Made by a program: the position numbers and the translations under genes
Shown: positions 32,467-46,032 of the stretch, piece by piece
Numbering within the stretch: the first letter of the stretch is position 1
Layout of the letters: every line of letters starts with the position of its first letter
Origin: Perkinsus chesapeaki
Taxonomy: Eukaryota; Perkinsozoa; Perkinsida; Perkinsidae
Assembly: GCA_013115145.1 (NCBI GenBank)
Contig: JAAPAO010000010.1
Location: 1 to 64,000, forward strand
Direction: 5' to 3'
Length of the DNA stretch: 64,000 bases
Notes under the pieces: model-generated
What the model saw: only the letters and a program-made list of their open reading frames with translations
Databases searched by the model: none
What the model was told of the DNA's origin: nothing

Positions 32467-35400
32467 TTACGCAGTTTTAAGTTGATCATACCGTCGTTTA
32501 GAGAGCGTCAAGTCAGCCAAGTTCCGTCTAAGATAACTATCGGTTTCGCCATGTGAGTCTTCATATGGGCCATCCCATATGCAGTTCCTTGGTGCAGCAA
32601 TGGCGAGTACCTGCCACGAAACAGACATATGGTACCAAACAGGCCGAAGAGTAACAAGGCTGGAAAAGTATCTTCGGTCGAGCGGGTGTCTTTATTTGGC
32701 AGTTAGTAAAAAGAATGGACAGTACGCTCGGACTTACGACAGATGCATAGGGAATTATGAATAAGCCTTGGCCTCCACCGCACGATCGTGCATGACGCGT
32801 GCACTCTCCTTCGGTCTGGGATGGTATCCGACAGCAATCACCATCCAAACAAAGTACCTTAAAGTAGGGTAATAGCCAAATACTAGTAGTACGCAATAAT
32901 ATGGTACTGGGTAATAGGGTGCAGGTAAAAAAGGGTGCTATAGGCGAATGGTGCTATTAAGTGAATTAAGTTCTATCTTGGCCTATTCTATCTTACATCT
33001 CCGCACAGTAGGCATACAACAGGGTCCAATGGAGAGGATTTACAGTTTTTGCATATGCGTGGAAGAGTACGATGTAGCAGATCCAAAATACCTGACAGGC
33101 ACAGAATCCTTGCGGCACATCGGTGAACTCTTTGAACAGCGAATGGCAGCACCGTTCAGAGTTCTTACAGCTGTTTACTTTGCGGAAGGTCGATAAAAGT
33201 AACCATCTCCGAAGAGAACATCGGCCTTGGTCGGGTCTGTAGGGTGGGAACGGCGGCAAGCTCTACGCTCATTGAAGCAAGAGGATCAGGTATATCCAAT
33301 ATACTCACGATAGTACACCATGCTTCCTTGGGATCGCCTAAACCTGAGCACATGGAAGACGATACAACAGGGGAGGAATCTGATGTGAAGTCTACGATCA
33401 TCGTGATACGATGAATGGCTCGGTTAACTATAGGCAGGTGACGCGATACTCGGAGTAGCTCACCTGCGAAGCGCAAGCGGTTGAGGTCTGCCTCCTCAAG
33501 GGCATTAAGTGACGCAACTGCCCAACACACCATCATGCCCACTTCCGTCAGATGGTCCAATGCCGCTTCTGTGAAGAGCAGCCAACATCGACAGCTTAAC
33601 ACTCAACTGTACCACCCTACCGTCATCTTTCCCGGAGGACTTGAGATCTTTCCATAATCGCCCAAATTCTGCCGATAACTGGCTCTGAGACATCCTGCGT
33701 CCGACCACCATTGCTAGCAACTGTAAGATGTGGATTATCAATAAGCCGCTGCTGTTCAACGGGCTACTTTCATCTCGTTGTTGCTTCCCTGAGGATCGCT
33801 CCCGCTGGTCATGATCTCCGCAGCCAACGACCGAAGGAGTATGGCAAAGGTAGGAACTTGATGTTGCGGTTCAGAACCTGTGATTAATAATAAAGTGAAG
33901 ACTGACATGACATGTGCACTTACATGCGCATTCTACCACAGCTGACGGCATGGTATTCATTACAGCTAACAAATGACCATACCTGTGGGGTGAGCTGAGG
34001 AGCGGTGATAGAAAGACGAGCAACCTACGCAAAGTTGAGCAGCAATTCCGCTCTAGTCTGGGCTTTGTCGGACCCCTGAAGGCCTTGTATAGCGGGGCTT
34101 GAATTCCCGTCGGCAGCTGCCTGGTTGTTCTTCGACTCCCATACACTGAAGGACTCACCAGTGAGCGTGTGATATGACCCATGGCACCCTTACGCTTTAA
34201 CGAGGTTATTCATCTCGCATGTCGCCATCGCTCTCGCCACTCGATCAGGGCTGATAGAATCACGATTCCATGGCATGTACCACTTGGCATCGGGTGTAGT
34301 AAGGACACTGAGCTTGGTGTAGGGAATGCAGAGATTAGCCAGGGACCGGCCTGACACAAGATACGGTTTTCCAGCCCGACGCCGCGTGGCTTGCCGTACA
34401 CATTGGGCAGGGTGCCTCGCCTTTCTCGACATCGACAAAGAAGAAGTCATGGTGGCCCTCGTGACGCATCCGTATGGCTGATCTATGCTTGCTCCAGCAC
34501 TTGGAATGTACCTTTAATAATACACATCAACTATCGGAAGTGGTGAATGAGACTGAGATGTATGCTGCCAATGTCTGCAAAGCGCCTGCCTAATGGCGGT
34601 TAACCGTTCTCTGGGTAATAAGATGGCTGATAACCTTCATTTCACTTGAGCTAACTTTCATACATCAAAAGTAGTTATCCACAAAACCCTAAGGCCTTAG
34701 AGACCCATACAACAACACAACCTTCTGGTTCATCACACGACATGTCCTTGGTGACACATAGCTTACCATATGTCCACAGCTGTTGATATAAGCACCAATA
34801 CCATTACCGTCTACTCCAGGACCAGCCACTCTACCACGTCCAAGCTGAGGTGATCGATCATAGTACCATATACGTGACAATACTCCTTACATCAGCCACC
34901 ACACAGAGCGGTCCTGTTCGCTGCAAGTTCTCAATGGTATCAGATTCCCGACAAAGCGCACACTCCTGCTCAGATTCGGGAGCTCCCTTCTCCAGCTTCA
35001 TCGCCTCTGCTAGGACATCCTTGGTCACCCAAATTGGCATGCAGCTTACGCTCTGTCTCCGCCGATGTTGTCGATTTCGTGGCCTGTGGCCGTCCGCCAA
35101 AGATCCGCTTGATGAAGCCTTTATTTTCCTCTTGGACAACAGCTGATCCCGCTGGCTTCATCGACTCCAAGAATGCCACTTGTCTTTTCCGCATAACCTT
35201 CATTATTTTCTTTTGTCGCTTCTTTGCACTCTCTAGACGTCGTTGCCGTGACGATGCCCCTGGCCTGCAATAGCACAGCTGCTAAGCATCGAATGAACGC
35301 ACCGCCTACCTAAGATCGTTCTCCGCAGTTACCCGTCCGAGAGCTGAGGTGCTGCTGCTTTTCGTGGCACTTCGACGGCCCAACGCAGACTTCACCGTTC

Positions 35401-38400
35401 GACCGAGAATAGGAAGGATTTCGTCCAAGTGAGACAACTCCTGGAGCGTCTGAAAGGACACAATCCAGTGCGCTGTGAATGCCTACTAACGTACCGATCG
35501 CATCAGCTGGGCCCAGTTAGTCTGTCCGGTATTCTCCAAACGTATGTTATCTTCCTTTAATCGGAAGATGCCACCAGGATGGAAATAGACGTCGATCCTA
35601 TCAACACCGGATGCTACACAAGCTTATAAGCACACAGCTTACCTGCCACTCTTGCCGTAGCCAAGGACTAAGCCCTTACGATCATTGAGCTCATTCTTAA
35701 CATGTAAATCATGAGCTGTGGCCACCTGAGAGGTCAGCGAAGTCAGAGCCTTTAGTAGCGAGTCCAACAGCTTACTGCACCGAGGCCATGGTAGTCTTGA
35801 AGGACCGAAGACTGTGTCACACTCACTGGTGGGATGCATTGCGCCTGAATAGCAGAGATAGCAAAAAGTAGGCAGAGCTCCGAGCTCACCAGCAGGTCTG
35901 CTAGGCGAATTGCAACTCCGATTGTCCAGTCCAACGCTGACAGCTTGGCTGATGACATTGCCTGTTCGGTCTTCGTGGATGCCTGATCTCAGTTTTGGCG
36001 TGGAAAAATCGGTATGATTTACATGCAGTTCAAACGTTCTCGCTTTGACCAGCACGAATATGAGCTCGTAGATATCAAACGAGCCAGACGGCTGGTCGGG
36101 AGAAACAAGAACCAACTGAGATTCAACTGAATTCACAGGCCGCTCAAAATTCCCCCCCGTACAGAATCAACGATGACCGCTGTCAGCTTATCCAACATAG
36201 ACGGAAGAGAACTTATCTCATCAGCTGGTCCAATGACTCCAACCTGATAACACCATATCGGACTCGACAGCCTCGAGTCCGCTTGCCTACCTCTGGTTTC
36301 GATAGGGCGTGTTCCATAGCAGCCTCACGTTGCTTTGAGTTGCCAAATGCAAGGCAATAAGCATCATAATATGACCAACTATCGGCCTTCATGCTGTACC
36401 TATCACACCAACACCTCATCATCATCCAAGCGAATACGATAGCTTCCCAGTCCCTCTCGAACACACTCAGTCACACACAATCTGTCTATAGGCTCCCAAC
36501 TATCGCCTTGGTTACACGGCACGACTGGAACCTTCCTGTTGTTCATGGTCATCCAAGTTGGATTCCTCTCCCACTATGTCCTCGGAACGTATCCGCTCCC
36601 TTGCTGAGCTACTTCGCCTATTGCTTGTGCCAACCTTCTGGGCTGAAAGTTAAACCAAACTATTCTACTAGCACTGTTATAGAGCATTAACCTAGCATAT
36701 CCAACTCCGATGAAATAATAGATTCGCAGGATCGAAGGGGACCGGGAAGGTACATCGTCAACTGACCGAACGTCATGTTCTTGTAAGCCAGAACCTGCCA
36801 ACACCTTCTGATATTCGCTCACTAAAAAGCATCAGCCTCACCTGCACTATTGCTCGCTTCGCCAGATAGGAGGCTTCGGCGTACTGTCGGGAACCTTCTG
36901 GAGGCCCATGGTTCCTTAATGAGAATTGCTTAAGATGAACCACGCAATGACGCTACTTCTTTTCATGTGAATGCCCAAATACTTGTTTCATAGTTATCCA
37001 ATAAGGATTGGATACTGAATTAAGCAGGAGCTCGAGGAGGACCGAAATGTAGCAGCGCTCTACTCTGGGGTCCATCGACGAGGAGTCACCGGATAAGAGC
37101 AAACTTGACCTGGTAAAGTGGAAATGCTAATCGAGATGCATATTCCCCTTCCATGAGTTTGGCTAAGCACATGCTAAGGAGCCCGATCAACAAAAGGAGA
37201 AGGCGCTATAGTGAATCCTACTAGATATGATCACTTACCTGACGATCCTCATCCACAATGTTCGCATACAAAGTGCATCCTGGAAGCAACTGGCTTCCAT
37301 ATACTGCCAGACCGAGGTACCGGGAGGAGGAGGAGTCGGCAGGACTTGGAGACTGACAAAGAATTATGGTAAGCTATAGCGGCGAAGAGATTGAATATGT
37401 GGCCGAGAACTGGTAGAACATTTACAGCATTGGTATAATTACTGCTATAACATTTTTGCCGTGAACCACGATGTAGAATCCCTTGATGTGTGGCTACGAC
37501 GAACCTGTTTGGACTTCCATCCGGCCTCCTCTGACGCCGCCACTGAATCTCTTCTAGTTCACTCGAAGATATCGGCCTATCTTGCATAACAGATGCCATA
37601 AGGACAGCCAATGGCTGAACCCTCCCAGTGGACTCCCTCCTATAGTGCTCTCTAAGGAGGATCAGACACACTTGTACCTGAAATGGTATAACAATTCCCA
37701 CAAGGACAGCGAAACAGCGAAACGCAAGCTGGCAGTACTGCTTCTCACCGTGGCCTCATCGGAGTTCTTGAGCCCCATATTGAAATACTCGCTCCGCTGT
37801 TGCATCATAACACCGCCATTTCGCACCCAGAGATTGCTGTGAATCTCTCCTAAGGAATATGTAACCATCAGCCAACAGCACAGCTACACAGTAACTCACC
37901 AGATAGTGTTAGAACCCCGACGACTTGCTTTAATATAATAAGCAACGCTTCAATGGGGAACACCTCGAGCCACGTTAACATATCCTCCTCCGAAGTAGAA
38001 AGCAAGAGATCGAAGTTGATGCAGGAAGTCAGAAGTCTGAAGGTGAATAAGTAATTAACAAGGGAAGAGTCTTATGGAAATGTCAGGGAAGATCAACTGT
38101 AGGGTAGTGCAAGTACGCCAAGACATAATGAAAAGCTAGTATACGTATAAGTAGCATATCTAGATACCACCGAACTGCATAAAGCAAATGTCTACGGAAT
38201 GTCGGGGAAAAGTTCAAGCGTACACTATCTGAGCTAGAAATGTTTAGCCGTGTTATAAGAAAGAGCAAAAAGCCCAGAATGTGTAATTTGTTTCGTCTAG
38301 CTCGATGGTCGAATTCCAAGCTCCGAAATATCCTACTAATGAAGCTCAACCACATCATCGCCCAGACGCCTGCATTATTGCGGAGCAATTATAATGAGAA

Positions 38401-41400
38401 AAGATTCTTCAAGTCCTTGATAGAGCACATACTATGCTGCCGTTCAATTTGGATTCCAAATTGAACGGCAGCATTCGATAGCCGCCATGGACATGTGGCG
38501 GCTATCATGCTGCCACATGTCCATCATGTGGCAGACAAGGGATTCGCCTCATTGGTTTACTATCCTCTCAAAACAGGGTTAATTTTGGAGCCCTACTTCT
38601 GACATTACTAAAACCCCAACTACGTCCTACCGTACAGATTAGCTGCGGCTTACCTTATAAGAGGTAGATGGAAAGACTTGCTCATCGCCGTTGCCGCTGG
38701 TGGTGATTCTCTATACCTCGCCATTATAGCTCCCACCAACTCCTCATAGAACCCCATAAGGGACTCCAGACTCCTATCTGGAGCAGAGCAATAGGAGCCC
38801 AAACTCCGTAGTGTTGAAGCTATGCCTCCTTCAAGCTTAAACGCTGTTCGCCAAGCCCTAACAGTAACAGACCCCTGGCGCGAGCAGTGAGCTTCCCAAT
38901 TTTCATGAGATCAATGAAGGCATGTTGCTGGGGTTCAGTACTACGCCTTATATTGCAACACGCTCGTAAGGGTGGTGGTGAAGCTTATCAATAATGTGGC
39001 ATAAAGTGGTCGAAGGAGGAAATTGAGTGCGCAGCGCAAGCAACTAACCATCATCATTCACACCGTCATCGAAATAAGAAAACGCCTGGATTGAAAGGAC
39101 AACACCATATTCCACCTCTACAGTTTCATTTATAGATCATTGTTATTGCTTCTCAGTTGTTAACATACGAAGTATTTCTTACTTATTCTCATAAGGCACA
39201 TGCTCATGTAAAGCCCTCATCTGCGGGTTCATCCAGCTCAGCATCGACACACTAGACAACAACTGTCGTTGCATCTCTGGACTACTCAGAAACATCTCGC
39301 AGATTTGAGGATGATAAAGAACCTAATAAAGCCACCTCCAACTCAACCATCAATCATCAGCACTCACATAGCTGATATCGTGCGTGACTCGCCAAATAGT
39401 CATGTCCAGTTCTCGAGGACCAGAGCCCATCAACACCGACAAATCCAGGGTAAGGTTCTGGTTGTCGTATATTCCGCCGAACAAGGAATGCAAACGAGCA
39501 AATAGAACCTAACGAAAGTAACTAGCTGAATGACGCCGACACGGTTATCTCCACAGGCACCTCCAGTAGATTCCCCTGCCCCGTGGGTATCGATCCAGGC
39601 TTCATAAGAGCCACACAAATCTCGGGGATAGTCAGTAGTTGTACGGACATCCCAGCAATATCAGCCGGTGGGGCCTCTTCATCCTCCTGGACACTTTGAG
39701 CACTAGAGCTCGATGCCCCAGATGCTTGATACTGCTCAGCGTTGAAGCTGAATAGAGAATAGATAATCCGCGGCGAGTGACTACGTTGTGTCTACCTTGA
39801 TATCTGGTCGTAATGGCTCATGAAGACTTTCGTGAATTGGAGCTTGAAAGTTGGAGACAATTGTGACATCGTGAGCATAAAGTCGTTAACAGCCTGTAAA
39901 ACCTAAGCACATCAGTATTGACGTATCCTTCCTGATTGAGCCCGCAGTTTCCAGCTCGTCACATACGAATCATGCCTAGGTGTGGTAGGTGCAGTGATAG
40001 GTGAACACAATGGGTTCCCTGTTCCCCCACGCTCACAGGCCACCTCAGAATAGCATTGCAATATCGATCGTGATGAAGTCATATTACAACACGCCAAATC
40101 GCATTCAATATTCCGTTAATACTATCAGTTTAAACAGATACATCTATACATGTATGCTCTATGAATGCCGAGCGGGAACCCTACCCGCTTGAAAGGATTC
40201 ATAGCGAATGAATCTCGTTGTTGTGACAGCAGATCCTCCATGGTCCTCATGAGAATGGCACCGTCGACTTCTTGCCGAAGCTCCCCGTCTCCCCCTTCAT
40301 TCTCTCCGTTATTGGACGTCGTCTCTAAAATATGGTGCATGAAATTGAACCCGGAACGTTCGAATGACAAGACCGAACCCTACCCTGTTCGCCTGTATCC
40401 TGTCCACCATTCTCTTCATCACCATTGGCCCCTCTTGCTGTCATTGCAGCAGCAGCCGCCGCCTCCAACGCCGCAGCAACTCTCTCATCTCCTGCATCCG
40501 GGAGCATCGCCAGGAAGTCTAAAACACATTATAGCTCCCTGGACAGCGCCGAGTCACAATCGCTAAAGTGAGGGATGTTGAGAGAGCCCGATATTAAAGT
40601 GCGATAATAGGACCAGATGTTACGATTCGCCCCGTAGTGCTGCTATATATATAGCAATACTAGTGGGGCAATAGTAGTTGGTCGCTCCTCTATAATCACA
40701 TTATTCAATCATCAATCAACGACTCGATACATTTACTCCCGGAAATTATTAGATTTCTTGTCCTTCCTCCACCTTCCCTCCTATAATTGTCGGTGACAGA
40801 GCTAGGGCCCAGATAAGACTACAATGCAGCAGCAGCAGCCTTATCTCACTGCCATGTTACCATATACCAGAGCCGCGTTGAGAAATATTACAAGCAACGA
40901 GTGCAAAATATACTCTATCATGTCTAACACTTACCATCCATATCTTCAAAGCCATCAATCCCCTCTTCCATATCCTCATCATCATCATCGTCATCATCAC
41001 CAAATCTCAATGCAGCCAATGGGAGTCCGGGCTCAGCAGCTTCCGATGTGACCTGAAGAAACAACGACATGCGACTGCAGAGCGATGGTGATCCAAACAA
41101 TTACAACGCACATTCGATTCTTATCAACTGCGTCTTCTAAGAAATCTTAAAAAATTAGATATCACCTTTCAGGCTTTATTACGCGCTCAACATATTGCGA
41201 GTATAGCTGTTATTGATGATGATGATGTACACACGAGATTTCACCAGTGAACTACTCGCAATCGTACTAGATACATCCGAAAGGTAACTCCCCGATTGCG
41301 CGCGACAGATTCTCATCAACTATGGTTTCTTTATATTGTGCCATTTGCACAATTTGTGTATGACCGAAGATGACCATCCGAATGGCCTGAAGAAGCCCTT

Positions 41401-44049
41401 CCCATGGCTCTTTACAGGGGCACCATAAGAATAGTGTATTTGAAGATATCACCTCATCATCTCAAATCTTATTACTTGTTTGAATTCCTCCCCAACTTTT
41501 CGTACTAACCTTTCTGTAGCCATCCCATTAAAGGCCACTATCATGTCGTTCAGGAGACCTACCAACAACAACACCACCAATGCCTTACACTTCCGCCATG
41601 ATACTCCTCCCTCTTACTAGCACCCGCTCCTCGAGATGGAATAGGCCTTGAAAACCTCTCAGTGATGAAGTAACGAAAGCCAAGGGATGCCTGCATCACA
41701 ATAATGAACAAGACTATAATACTAAGTAAGGAGCTAAACACTGACGAACACCAGAAACTTTCTGGCAGAAAGCACTCATAAAGTGAATGTACTTCACAAA
41801 CTATACACAATTAAAATGTACCCTACAAACTATACATAATTAAAATGTACCCTAAAAACTATACATAATTAAAATGTACCCTAAAAACTATACATAATTA
41901 AAATGTACCCTAAAAACTATACATAATCAAAATGTACCCTAAAAACTATACATAATTAAAATTTGTTTATGCATTTATAACACCTAATCCCATTTGAAGC
42001 TCCCCTCTCTTCCCTCCTGACACCCTGTTTGATAGAAGTATTACCTTAGCTTGATCAAGCAGCCATGATATGATCCCTTTAACAACCATAACATCAATTG
42101 GACGCCTCTGTAGTAGACGAACAAGATACTTCAATACTGCTGGGACACAGGTCTCCCTAAAAGTGAATAACATATCTTAAAAGGGAATATGACACGGTAG
42201 AAACGTCTGTATACGGTAACCGTATTACGGTTTTGCCCCAGTTTGCATGAGAACCTAGAAGATGTGAAGCATGGGTAAGTTCAAGATATCTCTAATCGAA
42301 GGTACAAATTCATGTTACGAAACCCGAAAATGCCTTTCGGCATCGTCTCGGCTAAGAAACGACGAGCCCGATAATGGAGTCACATACCATGCTTCCGAAA
42401 TCTAATACCTAATACTGTGACCCACTGCTTCCCAGGGCAACAGTGGGCAACAAGGTAACTTGCCCTCATGACCGCCTAGGATGGCATCTAAAAGCTCCTA
42501 CCGCTACTAAGGCTGAGAGACTATCGCCGAGTCTGTATGTGGCTACCCCCATCTACTTTATTACACTCTTTTTTGTTGTTCCAGTGGCATTCCCTCAAAG
42601 GCAGCTCTACTGTCATCCTCTTTAGCCAGCCCCTGCTAACATTAATAACGCAGACACCTCGAAGGTCTTACCTGATGCTTCGAACAGAATCCACTTTTCC
42701 TCCAACTGGCTTCATCGCCACAATCACAACATCCTCCCACAGTCCCTAAACCAGCGGCATGCTTCGAGCTTGGATACGCTCGACTGGTACTTATCAACTT
42801 AATATGATGACCTTCATGATTACCACCATAAAAGCAATCGGGACAGACAACACAATTAGAATCCAGCTCGCAGTCCAGACATCTGAATGCTATGCCACCA
42901 GTACCTGAGCAGGACATGAGCCTGGGCATTCTCGCACACAGGTCTATTCCACAGTCACCATTCAACTAACAACTTATACAAGACTATTCAAATGCCTAAC
43001 AGAAAACAGGATTCGGTGGAATCCTAATGAGAGGGCAATATCCCATCCTTCCCATTCACTACCCCACGTAACAGGACATACCCCCACCATAGGGTCGGTG
43101 GCCGACTCTGCTGGCGATGGACCTGGACCGAATACCTATCAACAAACACAAGGATTCATCCAGCAACACAGAAAGGGTTCCGAAAATCAGGTACATATAA
43201 CAAAAGCCCTGAGTAGCGGAAGATACTTCAGTGAAGTATAACCTACCACCTCCCCTAGCTCTACCAACACCATCGGCGTTTCTTTGTTACCCTTTATCAG
43301 CTGCATTATAATATTCACGGAATGGATATTAGAAGATGCTTTGGAAGATATGATATGAAGATGCTATGGAAGATATGATATGAAGATGCTTTGGAAGATA
43401 TGATATGAAGATGCTCGGAAGATATGATATGAAGATGCTCGGAAGTTTCATTACACACACAAATCAAGTTACAAAATACCGTCTAAGACGTTACCCTTTC
43501 GTTATGAAAATGCGAGCACGTGGAGGTCTCAATACTTACCAAACGATTAAGCGTTCGTATTGCTGCCGAGACGTCTCTAGTAGATCCTGTAACCAGCCCT
43601 GGTACAGCTTCTTCAACCTTCAACACGGCAGCCTAATACATATAGTAGCATGAGCCACTGGAATGAGGCCTTGTCAGCTACCCTCGAGTTCCGCTTTATC
43701 GACCCGCTCCGAGCTCTGGGTGAGGTAGTCGAAGCTAATAAAACAAAACATCAACAATAACGACAATCAAAAGCCTCGATCTTCCTACTACAACACTCAC
43801 AATAAGTCTACTATACACTATATAAGTTGAAGCATTCGTCACCCTTTCCCTACGATCGGCCCTATTACATTTCCTAGTCGTCCCCTTAACAGGCGATACT
43901 CCTCCTCCATTGCTCTCACTAAATAGACGATTAACATCATCAATTGACAGTGGTCTGATGCCACCACCACCATTACGACTGCCAATTCTAGGACGCTGAG
44001 CCTGATGACCAGACAGCAAAGGTATGAGCACCTGTATAACCCACAACAC
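32467..44049 (-). CDS. UBR1: UBR1-type N-recognin E3 ubiquitin ligase, many exons
   Basis: A large minus-strand gene with family landmarks in the right order. 5' exons encode VLKVEEAVPGLVTGSTRDVS (about 43600), IKGNKETPMVLVELGEV (about 43300) and VTWGSEWEGWDIALSLGFHR (about 43060). The UBR box, which binds N-degrons, is at 42660-42965 (FRCLDCELDSNCVVCPDCF, H-x2-HH, GGCCDCGDEASWRKSGFCSKH). Mid exons include ETCVPAVLKYLVRLLQRRP (42150) and NNAGVWAMMWLSF (38380), the block that in UBR1 reads H-A-G-M-W. A RING-H2 starts ECALCRES near 35070 and continues IGAYINSCGHMV near 34790. The C-terminal domain gives GECTRHARSCGGGQGLFIIP (about 32800) and HGETDSYLRRNLADL, stop at 32467. It should ubiquitinate proteins with destabilising N-termini. 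The first exon is not fixed; 44049 is a rough limit. Exon borders between landmarks were not all resolved. Confidence 0.85.
38434..38533. repeat. Cluster of nested inverted repeats (foldback)
   Basis: 38434-38453 and 38455-38474 form a perfect 20-bp inverted repeat with a single-base spacer. 38477-38486 pairs with 38497-38506. 38487-38499 pairs with 38512-38524, and 38511-38519 pairs with 38525-38533. The cluster sits immediately 5' (in gene direction) of a UBR exon, probably in an intron. Confidence 0.9.
41811..41962. repeat. 29-bp tandem repeat in a UBR intron
   Basis: About five copies of ttaaaatgtaccctaaaaac plus tatacataa, with single-base variants (ctacaaac, aatcaaaa). It lies between two minus-strand UBR coding blocks. 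Confidence 0.9.
43337..43447. repeat. 25-bp tandem repeat in a 5' UBR intron
   Basis: Four to five copies of a 25-bp unit agatgctttggaagatatga plus tatga, the last ones shortened to agatgctcggaagatatgatatga. It falls between exons encoding RTLNRL and LIKGNKET of the UBR gene. Confidence 0.88.
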
Positions 44050-44519
44050 CTAGGAGGCAGCATCTCGCCGCTCCTCATTCAACGAATTACATTAGTAACC
44101 CTTCCGCCTATATACTACCGTTATAATCTACGCCTCGTCCCCAACCCGAATTCCATCCAGATTAAGGCCTTACTTAAGTCCTCACAAGGCCCGTACGAGG
44201 CACCACTGTATTTATACAACTAGTGTTAAGATTCGCAGTGTTTGGTTCCCGTATATCAAGGTTCCTCTAGAGCCAACCCTTAGTGGTTCTCTATAGCCAA
44301 CCCTATCACCTGTCGCTCCTGTCCATCTTGGTTGACTTCTCCGGGATCCATACAAAACACAAATAACCCGGGTTACGATAACTTTGATACATCGTTTGTT
44401 CAGGTTTCTTTGATACTATCAATAACGCAAGCCTTCAGATTTGGAAACAAAAACGAGCACTACTGCCGACAATCGCTGGTCACCACAAAACTACACCAGG
44501 ATTTCATACCACACTTCTC
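44050..44519. other. Between genes, no clear coding content
   Basis: May contain the unresolved first exon of the UBR gene. A direct repeat of ccctatcacc/ccaaccct type occurs near 44270-44310 (agagccaacccttagtggttctctatagccaaccct), too short to call an element. Confidence 0.35.
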
Positions 44520-45096
44520 TCAATTCTTAGCTGCCTCCTTGCTCTTCTCGGCTGCAGCAGCCAACCTGAAACGGACGTATTAGATCGGCGTTTTAAGTGA
44601 GGCGTACTCTGCTTCCTTAGCAGCTTGCTTAGCAGCGGCAAAACCCTCAGGATAGATATTGCCAGAAGGCTTCATCAACGAAAAGTATACAGGATTGAAG
44701 TTGGCTATGTCGCTATCGAATACCTGAGACAGCGAGGTAACCTCGGTAGAATCTTTCTAAGATTCGGACCTCTGGGTTGCGTTTCATTAGAGGGACGAAT
44801 GCCTCACGTGTGAGCAGTTGAGTTTGGCAATCGAATTTCTCCCAGGCATGCTGCAAACTGAAGTTGGTGTACCGCGTAGCTTGAGCTAGCTCTCGCGCAG
44901 CACCTAAAATACATCCAACTGGCACCGCGGTCTCTAACCCGAAGTTATCTGTATCTTGCACGCTTGACCTCAAGATACCTTTCTGTTAGTAGCGCAGAAA
45001 ATAACCCGACTTCGCTAATCCATACAAGAGCTTACCCCTATGTTTGCTGAGGGCCCTATACCAGCGAAAGGCGTTCGCAACTTCCTTGCTACTCAT
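44520..45096 (-). CDS. Hypothetical 125-residue protein, five exons with a 21-nt exon
   Basis: Exons 45036-45096, 44962-44982, 44770-44903, 44608-44723 and 44520-44565 sum to 126 codons including the stop, all with GT-AG introns of about 42-58 bp. The protein starts MSSKEVANAFRWYRALSKHR, continues ERYLEVKRAARELAQATRYT, VFDSDIANFNPVYFSLMKPS, and ends in an alanine/lysine-rich helix (AAKQAAKEAELAAAAEKSKE). There is no signal peptide. The W-Y-R near the start faintly recalls LYR-type mitochondrial proteins but this is weak. The exact frame closure over five exons makes the gene model strong although the function is unknown. Confidence 0.7.
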
Positions 45097-45653
45097 GCTG
45101 CTTCTTGTAGAGGCACCACAGTCTTCACCACAACAAACATCTTTTTAATATCGCGCGCGCCCAGATGATCGATTTGATGCGCAGTACCGTTCTGGCACTC
45201 TCCTGTCATTATTGCCGTAATGATTCCAAATAATTGTCGTACACTACACTCTTTGAACACTGTTCGAGGGTTAAAGGTTCTCCCTCATAATATGGGAACG
45301 GAAGATGCTGATATTCAATAGCAAAATTTCCTACTTGAACAACTAGCCGACCAAAACGTGTCGAACGTGCGCACACTCTTGCCAAACCACCACAGTTCTC
45401 TTTTACCCTTATATTCTTGATCTTTAGATTGCCCAGATTTATATTGTTATCATACCAGTGTTATGTTGCACTCTCTATTCTATTTGTTTTCACTAGCCTA
45501 GAGTGCTTCAATGTCTACTACTGTCTTCTATGATCCCCACTCGATAGCTCCAAATGGTATGTCTGTGTGTTGTGGAGCCTGGAGCCCTCCCCAACGTGTC
45601 TGCTGTTAGCTTCTGTACGCCTTGAGACTGTTATTTCTAGTTGATTGTTTTCC
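45097..45653. other. Intergenic between divergent genes
   Basis: No gene supported. A pyrimidine tract TTATTTCTAG ends at 45640, 13 nt before the first EF-hand ATG, and could be a trans-splice acceptor. Confidence 0.4.
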
Positions 45654-46032
45654 ATGAACTACATCGGATTGTTGGCATTTGTTACAGCGCTGTTGAAAAG
45701 TACAGCTGTACCTGCCGATGCTGCTGCGCCGTATGAACGACGTCGAATGAATCAATTCGGCGAGCAGTTCCGTGAGTTCGACTTGGATAGGAACGGTGAG
45801 TCCCCACTTGCCCATTTCGCACACCCTCTTAATCTAGCCTTATCTTAGGTGTGGTTGATGCCCAAGAGATCCGAAGCGCTCTTGGCGTCATGCCTACCAG
45901 ATTTGTTGATATGTTTCTTAAAAGAGTAGATGTAGATCAGGACGGAACCAGTAAGTCAAATAGGATTTTTTTCATACCGTATTTCCTTCAGTTTCTCGTG
46001 ACGAGTACCTCGAATACGCCCTATCAGACTAG
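45654..46032 (+). CDS. Secreted EF-hand pair protein 1 of 5
   Basis: Exons 45654-45795, 45849-45950 and 45992-46032 give 94 residues. A signal peptide (MNYIGLLAFVTALLKSTA) precedes a two-EF-hand unit. Loop 1 is DLDRNGVVDAQE and loop 2 is DVDQDGTISRDE, both with full calcium-binding positions (D, D, N/D, G, hydrophobic, E). The gene ends just after the second hand (EYLEYALSD). Both introns are phase 1 and cut each loop at the same codon, six or eight residues in. It heads a tandem array of five genes with the same structure. Such small secreted EF-hand proteins are likely extracellular or secretory-pathway calcium binders; targets are unknown. Confidence 0.85.

Noticed and set aside
40125..40566. 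Plus-strand 133-residue His/Pro-rich ORF
   Set aside because: Lies antisense to alanine- and acid-rich exons of the UBR gene, which fit the gene context better.
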